Source: Methanobacteriota archaeon (GTDB taxonomy: Archaea > Thermoplasmatota > Poseidoniia > Poseidoniales > Thalassarchaeaceae). From it: a stretch of DNA of 40,555 bases. A model generated the notes under the pieces. It searched no databases. It saw only the letters and a program-made list of their open reading frames with translations, and was not told where the DNA came from. Position numbers and translations under genes: made by a program. Positions 8,900 to 17,591 of this stretch are shown in pieces; position 1 is the stretch's first letter, and each line of letters opens with the position of its first letter. The stretch covers positions 1 through 40,555 of the forward strand of contig PSPW01000010.1 in assembly GCA_004195615.1 (NCBI GenBank). Reading direction: 5' to 3'.

Positions 8900-9730
8900 A
8901 TGGACACTGAAGCGCTGTTGCGGGTAGAGCCGAGTGAGCTAGCCGTTAAACTTCTGGAAAGGAGGATTATTCTGAAGGAGAGTCTGCCCGGAGTGATAAG
9001 GAATTTAGAGGCGGCGGAAGACACCTTGTCTCCCAAGGTTGAACGAATGAAGAAATTATTCGAAGATTCCAATAGCAAGGTTGCAAAATTCAAGGAAGAG
9101 AGGGATATTTGTCAGAAGAGTACTGGTGTACTGATTCCAGAGGTTAAAGAAATTAGAGAGAGCCTGATAAAATCCGGAGGGATGGTCAGCCTAGATCCAA
9201 AGTGGAAGAAGAAGAAATTGCTTGAGCAGATTGAAGAAATAGAGAACAAGATTCAGACATCGGCCCTTGATCACAAGTCCGAGGGGAAACTACTAGACAA
9301 GAGAAGGGCATTAATTTCAGAGAATGACAAATGGGTCAGAGATAGAAAGGACTCAAATCCAGAGATGTCAGTCTACCTGAAAAAGAACAGAAAGATGTCT
9401 GAACTCTTCAAGAAGGCGGATAAGTCCCACACCAAGATGGTCGAGGCCGTATCAAAGGCACAACCACTGTATCAGAAGTTGACTGAAACGTCTGGAGAAT
9501 TGAAGGAAGTGAAGAGTCAACTAGACCGTGCGAAAGAGTTGCTCTCTCAGAGTGATAAGGCGATTGCGCACTGGGAAAAGAGATTGGAGAGTGGTTTTGG
9601 AGAGATTGGATTTGGTTTCCGAGACCTCTTAAAGGCCAAAAAGGCAGTGGATGGAGGCGGTCGTTCCTCATTTGCAAAGAAGTCTCGGAAGGCATCCAAA
9701 AAGGAAAAATCAGCAGGTGAAGAAGAATGA
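8900..9730 (+). CDS. Coiled-coil protein, COG1340-like (family member B)
   Basis: A 276-residue highly charged helical protein with no TM segment. Its central motif at 108-136 (LLEQIEEIENKIQTSALDHK) aligns with residues 112-140 of the protein at 4008-4994. Coiled-coil heptads flank it on both sides (30-75 and 150-230). The C-terminus is a Lys/Ser/Arg-rich tail (SSFAKKSRKASKKEKS). This is the first gene of a plus-strand trio and its stop overlaps the next start by 4 bases (ATGA), so translation is coupled. Function is unknown. Related archaeal coiled-coil proteins are annotated only as COG1340. Confidence 0.72.
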   Translation: MDTEALLRVEPSELAVKLLERRIILKESLPGVIRNLEAAEDTLSPKVERMKKLFEDSNSKVAKFKEERDICQKSTGVLIPEVKEIRESLIKSGGMVSLDPKWKKKKLLEQIEEIENKIQTSALDHKSEGKLLDKRRALISENDKWVRDRKDSNPEMSVYLKKNRKMSELFKKADKSHTKMVEAVSKAQPLYQKLTETSGELKEVKSQLDRAKELLSQSDKAIAHWEKRLESGFGEIGFGFRDLLKAKKAVDGGGRSSFAKKSRKASKKEKSAGEEE

Positions 9731-10692
9731 ATGAAACTTCTGATGTCAACAAATGGGGTGATCTTGAGAAATTTGATGCTGATGGAATTAGCAGAATTAT
9801 TAATGAAAAGAAGGTTTTGTTTCGTTCTTTCGAGGGGCAGATAAGGGAATTGCAATCTGAGCGTAAAGAGCAGGTTCACATTGTGAAGTCATTGAGATCG
9901 GCAATTGTTGGTTTTGAAAACTCTGGTTCAGGGAGGAAAAAGTTACTCGGAGAATTTCACGTTTCTAGGAAGGAGGCGCAAAGACATAGAAAAAAGAGGG
10001 ATGGAATCAACAAGTGCGTGCCGCCTCCATCAAAAATACTTGAAGAATGGTTGAACGAGACTTACAGCTCTCTAACAAATATCGATAATGATTTGACTTC
10101 GGTTCCAATGCTCAATCCAGAGCTATCCGCATTCAGTCGGTTCTTCGAGATTCAATCATCAATTAGGAAAAAGAGGGAAGCAGAGAAAGCCCATTCGAGT
10201 TACATTTCCAAAGTTAGCGAAATGAGAAAGATTTCCTCCAAATTAGATCAGAATAAGGAAGAGGTCGACAAAGTTGTATTGGAACTCAAAGACAGTGTAG
10301 AGATCGAAGGAGACAGAGTTAGCAGGAAAGAGATTTGGAGGATTAGTAATAGGATTTCTTCCATCGATAAAAAAATTGACGTTCTGAAGGTCGATGTAAA
10401 GAAAGAACGAAAGGAACTGAAGAGAGTAGAGAGATACGCTAGAATTTCATCAGGTAGAAGGGGCGTTTCAAGCATAGAGGATATTCGAGGAATAGCAGCC
10501 AAGGGTGGATCTCTAAGTACGGAGGAGTTGGGCGCGTTGTTGGAATATGGTGGTTTTTCATCGATTTCTGAAACAAATAAGGATGTAGAGGAGAAGACAA
10601 CTGTTGGAGTCAATCCTAGAAAGAAGGTGAGAAGAATAGGCGTTTCTAGAAAGGGAAGTAGACAAGGAAAAGTTGCCAGCAGAAGAGAGTAA
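9727..10692 (+). CDS. Coiled-coil protein, COG1340-like (family member C)
   Basis: A 321-residue charged helical protein. The central motif is more divergent (NIDNDLTSVPMLNPELSAF, about 118-136) but has the same position and the same I..I...LT...L..E skeleton as its neighbours. Helices at 20-60, 78-95 and 140-225 predict coiled coils. Near the C-terminus, LSTEELGALLEYGGFSS resembles the LL.SGS / LMEGQTLS endings of members A and D. A strongly basic tail follows (RKKVRRIGVSRKGSRQGK). It overlaps the upstream gene by 4 bases and is followed by a 62-base gap. Function is unknown. Confidence 0.72.
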   Translation: MNETSDVNKWGDLEKFDADGISRIINEKKVLFRSFEGQIRELQSERKEQVHIVKSLRSAIVGFENSGSGRKKLLGEFHVSRKEAQRHRKKRDGINKCVPPPSKILEEWLNETYSSLTNIDNDLTSVPMLNPELSAFSRFFEIQSSIRKKREAEKAHSSYISKVSEMRKISSKLDQNKEEVDKVVLELKDSVEIEGDRVSRKEIWRISNRISSIDKKIDVLKVDVKKERKELKRVERYARISSGRRGVSSIEDIRGIAAKGGSLSTEELGALLEYGGFSSISETNKDVEEKTTVGVNPRKKVRRIGVSRKGSRQGKVASRRE

Positions 10693-10754
10693 CTACTTGG
10701 AAATTCGGTATTCCTTAAATGGAAGCCCAAATTGGCGATGTCTGAGGGACGTCG

Positions 10755-11615
10755 TTGGAACTCAATCAATCGAATATTGGATCGGTCTTCGAGACTAAAA
10801 CTGAGTCAGTAAGCGATAAGTTATCTGATTTCAGAACTCGGCGGGACGATCTCAACCTGAAAGTTAGGACCCAGTTAGACAAGCGCAATGAAATCAACCG
10901 ACAGGTTAAGGAATTAATTTCTGAAGTCCAGAAACAGAAAAAACTGCGGAATGAGGCGAATAGCAAAGTAGCAGAATTAAGGAAGACTAGGCTCGAGAAG
11001 ACGAATGAACTCAAGGAAATTAGGATCAAACTAAGAAGCTCTGGTGAGAATAATGATTGTGACTCAGGTAAGAAGAGAAATGAGGGCAGCTCTCGGAAAA
11101 TCAGAGAGCAAATGAATAAACTAGAATGGCGTCATCAAACAGGTCAGATTGGTCCTAGTAAAGAGAAGAGTTTCTTTTCAACGATGAAGAGATTGCAGGC
11201 TGAGTTCAAGAAATTAAAACAGGAAGAGGAAGCAAGTAGCTCCTCCATACTGAAAGAAGTTAAGCAAGCAGAGAAGAGGCAACAAAGGGCACATGACGCA
11301 GTTACCGATGCGTCAGAGAAATCAGAAGAGGTGCATTCCCTGATGATGGAGCTATCGAACGAAGTAGACAACCTCAGAGGCCTGGCAAATTCAGAACACC
11401 TAGGGCTAACGTCGACAAAGAGAGATGCAGATACTTTACATAACAAATACATTATCTCTATCAGGTGTATCCATTCTATGCAAGATATTCTGAAGTTAAC
11501 TGGATCAAACAAGGAGCGAGATTCAGAGAGGGTGGATGTATCTGATCTAATGTCGAGGTTGATGGAGGGGCAGACCCTCTCTGATGAGGACATGATGCTA
11601 CTTCAGAGGAATTAG
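10755..11615 (+). CDS. Coiled-coil protein, COG1340-like (family member D)
   Basis: A 286-residue charged protein with the clearest family motif, MNKLEWRHQTGQIGPSKEK at about 120-138 (compare the usual E.W..QT..L...E of COG1340). Coiled-coil stretches occur at 15-95 and 145-215. It ends with DLMSRLMEGQTLSDEDMM and lacks the basic tail of the other three. There is no in-frame ATG near the N-terminus, and an upstream ATG at 10719 is closed by a TGA. The TTG at 10755, with a GAGG purine run at 10744-10747, is the best start. It overlaps the convergent gene at 11612 by 4 bases. Confidence 0.72.
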   Translation: MELNQSNIGSVFETKTESVSDKLSDFRTRRDDLNLKVRTQLDKRNEINRQVKELISEVQKQKKLRNEANSKVAELRKTRLEKTNELKEIRIKLRSSGENNDCDSGKKRNEGSSRKIREQMNKLEWRHQTGQIGPSKEKSFFSTMKRLQAEFKKLKQEEEASSSSILKEVKQAEKRQQRAHDAVTDASEKSEEVHSLMMELSNEVDNLRGLANSEHLGLTSTKRDADTLHNKYIISIRCIHSMQDILKLTGSNKERDSERVDVSDLMSRLMEGQTLSDEDMMLLQRN

Positions 11616-12535
11616 ACGTCATAAAGACGGCCGTTTCTGCCATGCAAGATTTTTTCAGTTTCTAAGTGGATGGTCCACCCTGGAATTAGTATCTTGACAT
11701 GACTGATATTAGCCCTAACGAAATTCAATGACCATTTCTGCAGAAGCATGCTTCGAACAGATCCAGAGAGGGATATCTCTCCAGAGTTTCCCCTCCTCCT
11801 TTGCTCGATGATCTTAGCTAATTCTTCGTTGAGTCTATCCTCAGTTAGCCAATTGTCACTCTGTGGTTCTATTGTCCGTAGAACCGGTGCTCTCTGAAGT
11901 TTCTCAACATCATCCAATAATACGATAATTTGCGACCAAGGGTCCTCGAGGATTGTCCATTTTCCCGATTCGCTTTCGCCATTAGGTCCTTGTAAATCCC
12001 CCAATACGATCCATAGGCGAGCAGCCAGAAGTAGTGGGGAGAATGAAAATCCATCCATACCTCGCTGAGTTGTCCAAGATTTGATCTCAATCAGTGGTTT
12101 CAACACCAGTGTTCCTTCATTTGCTGGGATGTGGCTAATCTGTTCAAAATTCTCATGGCTCTCTTCCTCCCTAGCAGTAGCAATCAAGTCACCGGAGAGT
12201 ACGGCCCTCCCGATCCACAAGGAAATCTCCTCTGGGCCAAGTATCTGAAAATTAAAAGAGTCTACTAAGTGGCAATCTGATTGAACTGGACGCTCACTGA
12301 GAATGAGATTAAATCCACTGGGGGCATCCATTCCAAACCTAATTATCTCGCTCCTAGTGATCGGCAATATTCCAGCAGGAGCATGCCAGATGGAAACACC
12401 ATTTGAATGAATTTCTAAGTCTGGGATGGAAGCGGCTACCCCCATGGAAGTGAAACCGTGAGTGTTGTTTGCGAATTCATGATTTCTGAGGCTGACTGCT
12501 TTCTCCCTTAGGAGGTCCCGCAGCACTCCTTCCAT
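11612..12535 (-). CDS. Protein of unknown function downstream of the RNA polymerase operon
   Basis: A 307-residue soluble protein from the ATG at 12535; an in-frame TTG at 12574 would add 13 residues. I do not recognise the family. It has mixed alpha/beta character, with a hydrophobic strand-helix (SLWIGRAVLSGDLIATAREEE), a second (LLLAARLWIVLGDL), and a positively charged C-terminal part (IIEQRRRG...VRSMLLQKWSLNFVR). No signal peptide, TM helices or cysteine clusters are seen. It follows eL30 on the same strand, after a 68-base (or 29-base) gap containing an AT-rich CAATAATTAG element. It may therefore have its own promoter. In many archaea nusA and rps12 occupy this position. Confidence 0.65.
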   Translation of the reverse strand: MEGVLRDLLREKAVSLRNHEFANNTHGFTSMGVAASIPDLEIHSNGVSIWHAPAGILPITRSEIIRFGMDAPSGFNLILSERPVQSDCHLVDSFNFQILGPEEISLWIGRAVLSGDLIATAREEESHENFEQISHIPANEGTLVLKPLIEIKSWTTQRGMDGFSFSPLLLAARLWIVLGDLQGPNGESESGKWTILEDPWSQIIVLLDDVEKLQRAPVLRTIEPQSDNWLTEDRLNEELAKIIEQRRRGNSGEISLSGSVRSMLLQKWSLNFVRANISHVKILIPGWTIHLETEKILHGRNGRLYDV

Positions 12536-12603
12536 GGGTGCAGGCCGAAGGACCTGTCTTTGAAGAGTACCCAAGATTTGGTTTCTCGAGCCTAATTATT
12601 GTG

Positions 12604-12900
12604 TCAAAGGTTCGGGTCGATTTGAAGTAAATCGCTCTGCCCGGGATCTAAAATGCAAAGTGAGCTTACTGGGAATGGTTTTCCGCAGGCTGCACCGAGT
12701 TGCCTGTTGACCAGCGTAACTTGGTGAACTGGTACTGATGGGTGCGAATTCCTTAATTCATCGATGAAGGATTCCGGGCAATTAGCTGCAACGAGAACCA
12801 TCTTCGCGCTCCCCTTGTAACATTCAGATGATGTCTGACGTTGTCCAAAAACAATGTCTCCAGTATTTATTCCCTGCTTTAATTGTCTAGCAATGTCCAT
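12604..12900 (-). CDS. rpl30e: Ribosomal protein eL30 (L30e)
   Basis: A 98-residue protein with the L7Ae/L30e fold pattern: an N-terminal helix (DIARQLKQGINTGDIVFGQRQT), then GSAKMVLVAANCPESF, then VPVHQVTLVNRQLGAACGKPFPVSSLCILDPG. The LG.ACGK stretch is the RNA-contact loop of the family. eL30 binds 23S rRNA kink-turns in the large subunit. Its position 9 bases after rpoA'' is the conserved archaeal order rpoH-B-A'-A''-rpl30e, which supports the call. Length is normal for the family (~100). Confidence 0.9.
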   Translation of the reverse strand: MDIARQLKQGINTGDIVFGQRQTSSECYKGSAKMVLVAANCPESFIDELRNSHPSVPVHQVTLVNRQLGAACGKPFPVSSLCILDPGQSDLLQIDPNL

Positions 12901-12909
12901 TCTCTCCCC

Positions 12910-14490
12910 TCAATTATTTTCGTCGGGAATGTAGAACAACTCTACGCTCCCAGTTCCCAAGGCGACTGGTTGACCGACGATAATGTTCTCAGTTACGCCA
13001 GATAGCATGTCCCTCTCGCCGATTACTCCGGCCTTCAAAAGATGGGTCACAGTAACTTCGAATGCTGAACGGGCGAGGATGGAGTGCTTGGTTCCACTGA
13101 CTCCATGCCGACCTATGGCTCTAACTTCGCCACCAGTTGTCATAACATCTGATACCATGATGAGGTGGCGAACATCTACATCTAGGCCGGCCCCTTCTAA
13201 GGTATCCCACATTTCATTAATTATGGCTTGACGGGCCGCTTCAATTCCCAAGTAGTCATGAATCTCGTTGATATTGTTGGTATATGTTCGTGACCGATCT
13301 ACGCCATCGAACTCACTTACCTTTGCAAGATTGGATCCTATGGTGGAGATGTAGTACTCACCAGTATCGGTCGTTGGACCTTGTACGGTTGCCCTACTAA
13401 TTCCAGGAAGACCCTTCAATCGTAGTTTCTTGATCTTGTCTTCTAACTGAAGAAGTGCAGTGTAAGTAGGGGGGTCTGATGTTAGATCTGCCAGATCTTC
13501 TTCCTTTGAAACGCCCGGGATAATCCTGAGCGACTTTGGGCGAACCTCGTTATCAGCTTGAACATAGAGTCTGAGTGCACGGGATAGTTTGTCTCTTACC
13601 TCAGCGCCGTTCATCTTCTTCAACCTCATATTGCTAAGGTTCAATTGAAGGACAATATTCCTCTGGGCCACATCGACATCAATCGTAGCAATATCTATGG
13701 CTGTTGTTGTCTCGACTGAGGCTGCTAAATCCCTGACTAATTTTTCGTTGGTCCTTAGTGGCTTGCCCTTGGAATTCTTCTCATCCATGTAAATTATCAT
13801 AGTTGGAGTCTTCGGAACCTTTCTGGCATCCACTATCTCGATAATCCTAGGAAGACCCTGGGTGACGTTGACAGTTGCTACACCTGCATAGTGGAAAGTA
13901 CGCATTGTCATCTGTGTACCGGGTTCGCCAATTGATTGAGCTGTTGTTATGCCAACGGCTTCGTAAGGTACAGCCCTTGAATCAATGTAGAAATTGTTTG
14001 CAGATTGAACGATCTTCTTGGCCTTTGCATTAGTCAGTTTCTTCTCGCCCCTGCTATGCAGGCCCTTGACTAGTTGGTCAATCATTCTTGGAGTCATGGT
14101 TGAGTCAAGTTTTTTTGCAGCGTTATTTAGCTGAATGTACATCTCATCTTCAGGGTCTATGTCTCGGATAAGTTGCTTCATCTTGGTATCGTAGTCATAA
14201 TCCTGCAAAGGAAGTGATCGAGTGGTTCTTCGACGCCGAGAAACAGTTCTCCTTCGGACTATTGTCTTCTCTGTACCTACAGAAGAGGCCCTGGAAGATT
14301 TGACAGAGCTAGCCATGACATCATGAATCCTCTGAGATGTCCCTGAGTCTATGCCGCAGATCTGGGCAATCTGGCCATGTGAAAGTCCCTTTACATCATC
14401 CCACTTACGATCGTCGGCAAGCTTGTGGGCATACTCTTCCTCGATGCCAAGGTCCATCAATTTCTTCTTTGTTGCACTCTTAACAACCAT
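12910..14490 (-). CDS. rpoA2: DNA-directed RNA polymerase subunit A'' (Rpo1C) with N-terminal extension
   Basis: A 526-residue subunit forming the C-terminal part of the largest RNAP subunit (jaw, trigger-loop side). Core signatures are [28 protein letters not shown] (given in pieces: [12 protein letters not shown] and FHYAGVA), [13 protein letters not shown], and late [19 protein letters not shown]. Archaeal A'' is usually about 380-400 residues. Here roughly 135 extra residues precede the core: a compact ~47-residue helical domain ([14 protein letters not shown]...AHKLADD) and an Arg/Ser linker ([13 protein letters not shown]). The same domain starts RpoH at 21884. The start overlaps the rpoA' stop as TGATG. 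Confidence 0.96.
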   Translation of the reverse strand: MVVKSATKKKLMDLGIEEEYAHKLADDRKWDDVKGLSHGQIAQICGIDSGTSQRIHDVMASSVKSSRASSVGTEKTIVRRRTVSRRRRTTRSLPLQDYDYDTKMKQLIRDIDPEDEMYIQLNNAAKKLDSTMTPRMIDQLVKGLHSRGEKKLTNAKAKKIVQSANNFYIDSRAVPYEAVGITTAQSIGEPGTQMTMRTFHYAGVATVNVTQGLPRIIEIVDARKVPKTPTMIIYMDEKNSKGKPLRTNEKLVRDLAASVETTTAIDIATIDVDVAQRNIVLQLNLSNMRLKKMNGAEVRDKLSRALRLYVQADNEVRPKSLRIIPGVSKEEDLADLTSDPPTYTALLQLEDKIKKLRLKGLPGISRATVQGPTTDTGEYYISTIGSNLAKVSEFDGVDRSRTYTNNINEIHDYLGIEAARQAIINEMWDTLEGAGLDVDVRHLIMVSDVMTTGGEVRAIGRHGVSGTKHSILARSAFEVTVTHLLKAGVIGERDMLSGVTENIIVGQPVALGTGSVELFYIPDENN

Positions 14491-17400
14491 CAGTTAGCAC
14501 CCCCTAAGGCGTCATTGAGAACCTGATTTACATCGAACGGATCACCTTTCCGACTCCTAGCTGGGTCGACCCCATCTTCACCGTATTCGAATTGTACGAT
14601 ACGGTTCGCAGTGTTCCTTACAGAGCCCATTTTGTCGTTTGAAACCTTTAGGTCGTCCATTGCGTTAATCAACCTTCTTTGCATATAACCGGACTTGCTT
14701 GTTCTTACCGCCGTATCGACTAGGGATTCCCTGCCCGAGACTGATAGCATAAAGAACTCGGTTGGTTCTAGGCCTCTCTTGAAAGATGAAGAAACGAAAC
14801 CCTTCTCCTTGGATCCCTTAACCTTCCTTGGGAAGTGAGAGAGTACACGGTCTTGATATCCTCGCTCGAGCCTCTTACCTCTGACCTTAGGCTGGCCAAT
14901 TGAACCAGCCATCATGGCTAGATTGTCCATTGACCCACGGGCACCGGAAGTAGCCATCATAACGGCTGAGTTATCGTCACCCAAATGTGCCTTCGCTACG
15001 TTACCGGTTTCGCCCTTTGCAGTGTCCAGAATTGTGAGAATATTCTCCTCAAGAGTTTCATGGGGGGTTCTACCAGGCCTAGCCTCGTATTTCCTACCAT
15101 CCTTGCCGAATTTCTCTAACTCGACATCTACGTCGAGACTTGCCTTGGTGTTAATTTGTTCTATCTCGACCTTTGCCTCGGGAGGTAGGTCCTCATCATC
15201 GATTCCAGTTGTGAACCCCATGGCTGTGCAAATTGCGATTGTCATCTTTGTCATCTTATTGATGAAATCTGCTCCAACATCCGTCCCATGTGTCTGAACT
15301 ACGGCATCCAGTAGACGTCCGTCTTCGGCTCCAATTCCTCTCTTGTCTATTGTTCCAGAAATGGCGCCCGTAGACTGTGTTACTTCGACGTCGTCTCCTG
15401 TACGATTCTTGAAGTTAAGACTAAAGCCTCCGCTTACTAAAAGACTGAAGATCTGATTACCAAGGAAACCCGTCTGTCCATTCCTTTCAACGATTTCTGG
15501 TAGATCCCCCACCCATCCAATTGAACCCAAGACATCCAGTGCTACATGCATTGGAAGGAACGCATCTCCATGAGTAAGCAGGTAAGCACCAGTGATGTGA
15601 TCGTGAATTCCGCCGATTACGCTACCACCATACCTAGGGGAAATAATGTGCTCTTGGACCCGCATCAGAATTCTAGCCTCGGCTCTGGCTTCCTCGCTCT
15701 GTATTACGTGGAGGTTCATCTCGTCTCCATCGAAATCTGCGTTATAGGGAGTGCAATCTGCGAGATTGAACCTGAATGTCTTCCCTTGCATGACTCTGAT
15801 TTCGTGCACAAGCATAGACATCCGATGGAGAGATGGTTGTCGATTGAAGATAGTCACATCACCATCTATCAGATGACGCTCCACTACAACTCCGGGACGG
15901 GGGTTTCCTTCCCTGTCATATGTGCTTAGCCTGTCTTCTATTTCCGTGGGGTAGATATTGTCGTGTTCGTCCTCGACCTCTGGACTGCCGCAGTGTGGGC
16001 ATTTGACCTCTAGATGTTCTGGGAGGTACTCTTCCGGCTTATTGACCTCCCATTTCCACCGATAGTGTATAGCTGCATCAGGATCATCTTCGGCCAATGG
16101 CTTACCATCTTCGCCCTCGCCCCTAAGATTCGAGAGTGTTCGCTCTAGGTGAACGCTCCATTCGGGAACCAGTTCGTCTGTCATTGGATCTCTCCGCAAT
16201 TGCTGTTGTAGCACAAGGCCAGGAAGGAAATTTGGTGCAGGAAGAACCTCATTCAAATCTGGCCTGTAACCCATGTATGGTTCCTCCTCACTACCTGAAT
16301 GGCAATCGGGGTTCAAGCATCTGAAACCCGCCCAGATGTACTTGGTTCGGTCAGTTATTCTTACTCTGAATTTGTCACCCCTGATGATATAGTTCACACC
16401 TGGGTGAACGTCAGGACCACGAAGTATCATCTGCCTCAGTTGTTCTCGGTTTCTGCTTGTAGCCCTGATGGGCACAGTCAGTTCCTTAGCAGTCTTTACG
16501 GGGACTCCCACTTCGTTGATTCCGAGATTTGGATCGGGGCTGATTACTGTTCTAGCGCAGAAGTTCACCCTCTTACCAGACAAGTTGCTCCTGAACCTGC
16601 CTTCTTTGCCCTTTAGTCTCTGGGAGAGAGTCTTGAGTGGTCGGCCAGATCGGTGCCTTGCTGGTGGAATTCCACTTGTCTGATTGTCGAAGTATGTTGT
16701 GCAGTGATACTGGAGAAGTTCCCAAAGATCTTCCACGATTAGTTGGGGTGCACCCGAGTCACGATTCTCACGAAGTCTCTGATTAATCCTGAGAACATCT
16801 ACCAGCTTGTGCGTCAAATCGTCTTCTGATCTGTCCCCACTCTCTAGTGTGATAGACGGGCGTACAGTTATTGGAGGAACTGGTAGGACCTTCATTATGG
16901 TCCATTCTGGCCTGCTGACTTCTTTCTCCATTCCAACGAAGATAAGGTGTTCGTCGGGTATCTTCTCAAGCCACTCTCTGATGTCTCTCGCATTCAACTT
17001 GTGCTCGCCCTTGTCGGTCTTCTTCTCTTTGAAGGTCGTAGGCTTATCCAGTATTATCTTGCCCTGTTCTGCTCCACAGTGCATGCATATTGCTCTCTTA
17101 GGTCCAGCGCAAAGATTCTCAATATCCTTGATAATCTTCTTGAATTCTCTGCCGCCAACACCGTGCTTCAGAATAATATCGTTAACACGGTCCCTGTAGT
17201 AATCCTGTTCAGACTTCTCTGGGTCTATTGGATGAGACTCCGGAGCATCCAGCAATAATGCCTTGCTGCATGAGTTGCAAGTAGTCTTCAAGCAAGTCTT
17301 AATCAAGGCACTAAAGCCGATATGCATAACTGGAAGTTCGAGAGCTATGTGACCAAAGTGGCTGGGGCACTCCTCGTGCTTGTTGCCGCAGGTTTCACAC

Positions 17401-17591
17401 CTGATTCCGGGGTCTATGACGCCCATCTTTGGATCCATTAGGCCCTGTTTGAATGCGTGACCATCATCCTTGTAGGTATCAGCAGTCTTGACCTCAACGG
17501 AAGACATCTTCCGAATTTCATTAGGATCCATCAATGTGAATCTAATCGAGTCGATCCTCTTTGGTATCTTGGCTGCATCGCGGGCACTCAT
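14490..17591 (-). CDS. rpoA1: DNA-directed RNA polymerase subunit A' (Rpo1N) with zinc-finger-like insertion
   Basis: A 1033-residue catalytic subunit. The N-terminal zinc site reads [18 protein letters not shown]. The active-site Mg loop [12 protein letters not shown] lies at 617-628, preceded by [12 protein letters not shown] (bridge to the active centre). The usual archaeal length is about 870-910. The excess is explained by an insertion at about 415-555, between the VNYIIRG/RVRITDR strand and [11 protein letters not shown], with Cys425, Cys430, Cys531 and Cys534 as a potential zinc site. The ATG overlaps the rpoB stop (ATGA). Bases 17317-17319 and neighbours confirm an uninterrupted frame around the insertion, and the Cys425 codon is at 16317-16319. 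Confidence 0.97.
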   Translation of the reverse strand: MSARDAAKIPKRIDSIRFTLMDPNEIRKMSSVEVKTADTYKDDGHAFKQGLMDPKMGVIDPGIRCETCGNKHEECPSHFGHIALELPVMHIGFSALIKTCLKTTCNSCSKALLLDAPESHPIDPEKSEQDYYRDRVNDIILKHGVGGREFKKIIKDIENLCAGPKRAICMHCGAEQGKIILDKPTTFKEKKTDKGEHKLNARDIREWLEKIPDEHLIFVGMEKEVSRPEWTIMKVLPVPPITVRPSITLESGDRSEDDLTHKLVDVLRINQRLRENRDSGAPQLIVEDLWELLQYHCTTYFDNQTSGIPPARHRSGRPLKTLSQRLKGKEGRFRSNLSGKRVNFCARTVISPDPNLGINEVGVPVKTAKELTVPIRATSRNREQLRQMILRGPDVHPGVNYIIRGDKFRVRITDRTKYIWAGFRCLNPDCHSGSEEEPYMGYRPDLNEVLPAPNFLPGLVLQQQLRRDPMTDELVPEWSVHLERTLSNLRGEGEDGKPLAEDDPDAAIHYRWKWEVNKPEEYLPEHLEVKCPHCGSPEVEDEHDNIYPTEIEDRLSTYDREGNPRPGVVVERHLIDGDVTIFNRQPSLHRMSMLVHEIRVMQGKTFRFNLADCTPYNADFDGDEMNLHVIQSEEARAEARILMRVQEHIISPRYGGSVIGGIHDHITGAYLLTHGDAFLPMHVALDVLGSIGWVGDLPEIVERNGQTGFLGNQIFSLLVSGGFSLNFKNRTGDDVEVTQSTGAISGTIDKRGIGAEDGRLLDAVVQTHGTDVGADFINKMTKMTIAICTAMGFTTGIDDEDLPPEAKVEIEQINTKASLDVDVELEKFGKDGRKYEARPGRTPHETLEENILTILDTAKGETGNVAKAHLGDDNSAVMMATSGARGSMDNLAMMAGSIGQPKVRGKRLERGYQDRVLSHFPRKVKGSKEKGFVSSSFKRGLEPTEFFMLSVSGRESLVDTAVRTSKSGYMQRRLINAMDDLKVSNDKMGSVRNTANRIVQFEYGEDGVDPARSRKGDPFDVNQVLNDALGGAN

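Noticed and set aside
14490-17591. Intein in RpoA'
   Set aside because: The extra ~140 residues lack intein splice motifs (no Cys/Ser at the start junction with a His-Asn end) and are too short for a typical intein; a plain insertion fits better.
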